A stretch of 64,000 nucleotides of DNA, from assembly GCF_037042905.1 (NCBI RefSeq), contig NC_087247.1:43375920-43439919 (forward strand), read 5' to 3'. Position numbers and translations under genes: made by a program. Below the pieces are notes generated by a model, which made no database searches, was not told the DNA's origin, and was given only the letters and a program-made list of their open reading frames with translations. Numbering within the stretch: the stretch's first letter is position 1; each line of letters opens with the position of its first letter. The stretch is from Lytechinus pictus (Eukaryota > Echinodermata > Echinoidea > Temnopleuroida > Toxopneustidae). Positions 63,781-64,000 of the stretch are shown here, in pieces.

Positions 63781-64000
63781 CCTCGTTGACCCTCCCCCCG
63801 GGGGGGGGGGTCAACGCTCCGCGCGATCTCGTAGGCCTACTCATAAATTTTACTTTTAGGGGACGCGAGCTAGCTAGCTAGCATCATCCCTCCTTATATA
63901 GGTCCTCCTATATGGTCTAGCGCCTACGTGTGTGATTTGATTCATTTAATTGTACCATCCTAAGGCACACCCCCCCAAAAAAAAAATCACGACCAAGAAC
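63781..64000. other. Right edge, low-complexity runs
   Basis: C/G-run palindrome (CCCTCCCCCCGGGGGGGG) at about 63790-63810 and GCTAGCTAGCTAGC near 63866-63880. No gene. Confidence 0.45.

Overview
This is a gene-poor, repeat-rich window of an animal nuclear genome. It has long introns with GT-AG boundaries, AATAAA sites, LINE remnants and dozens of short non-autonomous transposons; it has no operons, Shine-Dalgarno sites or long bacterial ORFs. The gene complement is bilaterian. The repeat style (foldback element with 8-bp target duplication, GCGAGCGCGAAGCGCGAGC-type repeats, arrays of TGACCTTTGACCTTGGTCATGTGACC) suggests a marine invertebrate deuterostome, most likely an echinoderm such as a sea urchin. 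That assignment is inference from repeat character, not from a marker gene.

Three conserved genes can be assembled by hand from their exons. (1) NSMCE3 (SMC5/6 complex subunit, MAGE family) is on the minus strand; its first three coding exons lie at 7328-7483, 6852-6915 and 2742-2821, and the rest runs off the left edge. (2) NDUFAF3 (mitochondrial complex I assembly factor) is on the plus strand, with coding exons ending at 28341 and four certain exons from about 26126. A candidate distal first exon at 17613-17704 matches in splice phase and brings the protein to 184 aa. (3) STIMATE/TMEM110 (ER multi-pass activator of STIM-ORAI calcium entry) is on the minus strand and complete, with six coding exons from 58237 down to 37042 and 293 aa. 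NDUFAF3 and STIMATE converge tail to tail across 28.3-37.0 kb. Their human orthologues both lie in 3p21.

Layout: 0-2.7 kb has short tandem repeats and a 1.15-kb polypyrimidine tract. 2.7-7.5 kb is NSMCE3 with repeats in its introns. 7.5-17.2 kb is intergenic, with many MITEs, a LINE endonuclease fragment, diverged tandem repeats, a second polypyrimidine tract, a 528-bp palindromic transposon with a 9-bp target duplication, and a nuclear-receptor-site-rich repeat. 17.6-28.3 kb is the probable NDUFAF3 locus; its large first intron holds a decayed L1/Tx1-type LINE that was itself hit by three other transposons. 28.3-37 kb is mostly unique sequence that probably includes both 3' UTRs. 37-58.2 kb is STIMATE; intron 2 carries a 4.08-kb nearly perfect palindrome (foldback transposon) whose edge is only 69 nt from the exon 2 donor. 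58.2-64 kb is repeat-rich flank.

I found no new enzymatic or defence system. The most notable structures are the giant foldback element, a set of at least five TTAA-targeting MITE families, a LINE whose reading frame is restored by removing one TTAA insertion, and eight copies of a 14-15-bp motif (GTTACTCACGTTAC) in STIMATE intron 1.
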